A DNA stretch of 58,808 nucleotides from assembly GCA_003818285.1 (NCBI GenBank), contig RPRB01000010.1:1-58808 (forward strand), given 5' to 3'. Positions 56,541-58,808 of the stretch are shown here, piece after piece; position 1 is the first letter of the stretch, and every line of letters begins with the position of its first letter. A model generated the notes under the pieces. The model was given only the letters and a program-made list of their open reading frames with translations, searched no databases and was not told the origin of the DNA. Source of the DNA: Myxococcaceae bacterium. Lineage in GTDB: Bacteria; Myxococcota; Myxococcia; Myxococcales; Myxococcaceae. Made by a program: the position numbers and the translations under genes.

Positions 56541-57434
56541 ATGCAGGACGCCTGGATCGACGAGTTCGAGGAGTCGCTGGCCCGCGTCCGTGGCAGCTCG
56601 CCGCACACGGTCAAGGCGTACCTCACCGACCTACGCGCCTTCGCCCGCTACCTCGAGGGTGCCGGGCGGAGCCTGTCCACCGCCGACCACGGGAGCATCC
56701 GGGGGTGGCTCGGCACGCTCGCCGTGGACCACGCCCCCCGGAGCCGCGCCCGGGCCCTGGCCTCCGTCCGCGCGCTCTACCGGCATCTCGTGACCACCGG
56801 CCGCGTGTCCTCCAACCCGGCGCGCACCGTCCGCAGCCCCAAGCTCCCCACCCGGCTTCCCCACGTGCTCCCGGTGGACGAGGTGTTCGCGATCCTCGCC
56901 GTCCCCGGCAAGGACGGACCGCTCGGGCTGCGCGACCGCGCTCTGTTCGAGCTGCTCTACGGCTCGGGCCTCCGGGTGAGCGAGGCCTGCGGGCTGGACG
57001 TGGACGACCTCGACCTGCGCGCCCGGACCGTCCGGGTGTTCGGCAAGGGCCGGAAGGAGCGCCTGTGCCCGATGAATGCCGGGTGCGTCACCGCGCTCCG
57101 GCGGTGGCTCGAGCGGCGCGGCGAGCTCCTGGCGAAGCCGGCACCCGGCCAGGACCCGGCGGCCCTCTTCCTCAACCACCGCGGCGGGCGGCTCACCTCC
57201 CGGAGCGTCGCCCGGCACCTGGACCGGACGGTTCTCCAGCTCGCGCTCCAGAGAAGGGTGAGCCCGCACGCGCTCCGGCATTCGTTCGCCACCCACCTCC
57301 TCGCCGGGGGAGCGGACGTCCGCGTCATCCAGGAGCTGCTCGGCCACGCGAGCCTCTCCACGACGCAGAAGTACACGCAGGTGAGCATCGAGCAGCTCCA
57401 GGCCGTGTACGACCGGACGCACCCTCACGCCTGA
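56541..57434 (+). CDS. xerC: Tyrosine recombinase XerC
   Basis: A 297-residue site-specific recombinase that with XerD resolves chromosome dimers at dif. The core-binding SAM-like domain (about 1-90) precedes the catalytic domain. Catalytic residues are visible: R145 (GSGLRVSEA), K169 (FGKGRKER), H243 and R246 (SPHALRHSFATHLL), H269 (LLGHASLS) and the nucleophile Y278 (TTQKYTQV). ATG 56541 is preferred over an upstream open frame starting at 56484. It is followed by hslV and hslU, as in the codV-clpQ-clpY order of Firmicutes. Being in this position, it is the housekeeping Xer rather than an integrase. Confidence 0.95.
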   Translation: MQDAWIDEFEESLARVRGSSPHTVKAYLTDLRAFARYLEGAGRSLSTADHGSIRGWLGTLAVDHAPRSRARALASVRALYRHLVTTGRVSSNPARTVRSPKLPTRLPHVLPVDEVFAILAVPGKDGPLGLRDRALFELLYGSGLRVSEACGLDVDDLDLRARTVRVFGKGRKERLCPMNAGCVTALRRWLERRGELLAKPAPGQDPAALFLNHRGGRLTSRSVARHLDRTVLQLALQRRVSPHALRHSFATHLLAGGADVRVIQELLGHASLSTTQKYTQVSIEQLQAVYDRTHPHA

Positions 57435-57531
57435 CCGGACCGCCTCGGGAAGTCGCGGCGGCAGCGGGACCCCTCGGCGACTCGACGGTTTCCCGCACTC
57501 GGGGATGGAACGGCCACCCCCCGGCTGTTAG

Positions 57532-58077
57532 ATGGCCCGAGAAATCGCGATGTTCCACGGAACGACCATTCTCTGCGTCCGCCGCGACGGCCGGGTGGTG
57601 ATCGGCGGCGACGGCCAGGTCACGCTCGACAAGACGGTGATGAAAGCCAGCGCCCGGAAGGTGCGCCGGCTCGGGGAGGGCCGCGTGCTGGCCGGCTTCG
57701 CCGGGAGCACCTCCGATGCCTTCACCCTCTTCGAGCGCTTCGAGTCGAAGCTCCAGGAGTACAAGCACAACCTTGCCCGGGCCTGCGTCGAGCTGGGCAA
57801 GGACTGGCGGACGGACCGCTTCCTCCGCCGGCTCGAGGCGCTCCTCATCGTCGCCGACATGGAGCGGACCTTCGTCCTCAGCGGCGCCGGCGACGTCATC
57901 GAGCCCGACTTCGGGGCCGCGGCCGTGGGCTCCGGCGGCCCGTACGCGCTCGCCGCGGCCCGCGCGTTGCTCGAGCACTCGACCTTGAGCGCGCGACAGA
58001 TCGCCGAGGTCTCGCTCGGCATCGCCGCCGACACCTGCATCTACACCAACCGCAACCTCACCTTCGAGGAGCTCTGA
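57532..58077 (+). CDS. hslV: ATP-dependent protease peptidase subunit HslV
   Basis: A 175-181-residue N-terminal-threonine protease, forming the two-hexamer chamber with HslU. The catalytic Thr follows a short propeptide: [18 protein letters not shown], then [32 protein letters not shown] and [16 protein letters not shown] 57550 (MFHG, the usual pro-sequence) may be the real start; ATG 57532 would add six residues (MAREIA). hslU starts 6 nt after the stop. The pair lies in the classical order after xerC. Confidence 0.95.
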   Translation: MAREIAMFHGTTILCVRRDGRVVIGGDGQVTLDKTVMKASARKVRRLGEGRVLAGFAGSTSDAFTLFERFESKLQEYKHNLARACVELGKDWRTDRFLRRLEALLIVADMERTFVLSGAGDVIEPDFGAAAVGSGGPYALAAARALLEHSTLSARQIAEVSLGIAADTCIYTNRNLTFEEL

Positions 58078-58083
58078 AGACCG

Positions 58084-58808
58084 ATGCCCGCGGGCGGCGC
58101 CAACCTCACACCCCGGGAGATCGTCTCCGAGCTGGACCGCTACATCGTCGGCCAGTCAGCGGCGAAGCGCGCAGTCGCCATCGCGCTCCGGAATCGCTGG
58201 CGCCGCCAGCGCGTCACCGGCGAGCTGCGGGACGAGATCACCCCGAAGAACATCATCCTCATCGGCCCCACCGGGGTGGGGAAGACGGAGATTGCCCGGC
58301 GGCTGGCGCGCCTCGCCCAGGCCCCCTTCGTCAAGGTCGAGGCGAGCAAGTTCACCGAGGTGGGCTACGTCGGCCGCGACGTCGAGTCGATGGTCCGCGA
58401 CCTGGTCGAGGCCTCCATCTCTCTCGTCCGCGAGGAGGAGACCGCCAAGGTGAGGACCCGGGCCCGCGAGGCCGCCGAGGACCGGCTGGTCGAGCTGCTC
58501 GCCCACGGAACACCGCCCTCGCCGCGCCCCGGGAGCATGGGCTTCGCCGCCCCACCCCCACCGCCGGGGCGCCTCGGCGACGCCGAGCGGGAGAAGCTCC
58601 GGGCCCAGCTCCGCGCCGGCACCCTCGACGACCGGACGGTGGAGGTCGACGTCGCCGACGCCGGGCCCACCTTCCTCCGCAACTTCTCCGGCCAGGGCAT
58701 GGAGGAGATCGGCGTCAACCTCTCCGACCTCTTCCGCTCCATGCCCGGCATGGCTCGCACCCGCCGACGCAGCGTCACCGTGCCCGAGGCCCTCGACCTT
58801 CTCGCCCA
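58084..58808 (+). CDS. hslU: ATP-dependent protease ATPase subunit HslU, partial
   Basis: The first 241 residues of the AAA+ unfoldase that feeds HslV; the 3' part lies beyond the window. Family signatures: [20 protein letters not shown] at the N-terminus, Walker A in [20 protein letters not shown] (about 58-77), [20 protein letters not shown], then the intermediate I-domain, which includes a Pro run ([11 protein letters not shown]) at about 157-167. ATG 58084 is 6 nt after hslV. Walker B is not yet reached within the window. Confidence 0.95.
   Translation, partial: MPAGGANLTPREIVSELDRYIVGQSAAKRAVAIALRNRWRRQRVTGELRDEITPKNIILIGPTGVGKTEIARRLARLAQAPFVKVEASKFTEVGYVGRDVESMVRDLVEASISLVREEETAKVRTRAREAAEDRLVELLAHGTPPSPRPGSMGFAAPPPPPGRLGDAEREKLRAQLRAGTLDDRTVEVDVADAGPTFLRNFSGQGMEEIGVNLSDLFRSMPGMARTRRRSVTVPEALDLLA

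Overview
The window is GC-rich (about 70 percent by eye), densely coded on both strands, and full of 1- or 4-base stop/start overlaps (ATGA, GTGA). Several proteins point to a myxobacterium-like member of the Myxococcota: an AglZ/FrzS-like pseudo-receiver plus giant coiled coil, a receiver-DUF4388-J-TPR protein, a Ser/Thr kinase of the HxDVSPxN type, an ExbB-ExbD-ExbD trio, and many lipoproteins. Genus cannot be given from sequence alone. No plasmid, phage or CRISPR signature was seen.

Layout. 0-0.4 kb: two divergent genes (DoxX-like, MocR-like) that both lost their 5' ends. 0.6-4.3 kb: coiled-coil protein, then a tightly coupled queD-folE-SDR-glcD-like run (pterin chemistry plus an FAD oxidase). 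4.7-15.1 kb: sigma-32-like factor, TPR protein, long-chain acyl-CoA ligase, TatA, a divergent histidine kinase/response regulator pair, a lipid block (SCP2, AMACR-type CoA transferase, acyl-CoA dehydrogenase), RlmE and a lipoprotein. 15.3-18.3 kb (minus): tyrS, ymdB-type phosphodiesterase, 5-formyl-THF cyclo-ligase and, just upstream, a 6S RNA with promoter and U-tract. 18.4-25.3 kb: TPR protein/kinase pair, a Y1 (RAYT-type) transposase, cysteine desulfurase, DHH phosphoesterase, endonuclease IV and a Fic-fold protein with a destroyed catalytic motif. 26.0-33.1 kb (minus): ilvE, the receiver-DUF4388-J-TPR protein, glnE, MoxR ATPase. 33.7-46.5 kb: AglZ-like protein, glycosyltransferase, DUF4912 protein with GH57 enzyme, HtrA protease, YlmD/LACC1 protein, CpoB-like and LysM proteins. 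46.6-58.8 kb: dprA-topA-[ExbB-ExbD-ExbD-DksA-like]-trmFO-[lipoprotein]-xerC-hslV-hslU, the ancient smf-topA-gid-codV-clpQ-clpY order with two insertions.

The most striking feature is a dispersed 15-bp element, GTCTCAGAGAACTCG (usually followed by TT or TC). I count 16 copies with at most one mismatch, plus a cluster of decayed copies at 25.5-25.95 kb. They lie between genes, often 5-15 nt after a stop codon; one supplies the stop codon of the cysteine desulfurase gene and one is read in frame at the end of trmFO. Copies flank the single Y1 transposase gene, which suggests a REP/RAYT system with an unusual, non-classical REP. All functional statements come from motif recognition without database searches.
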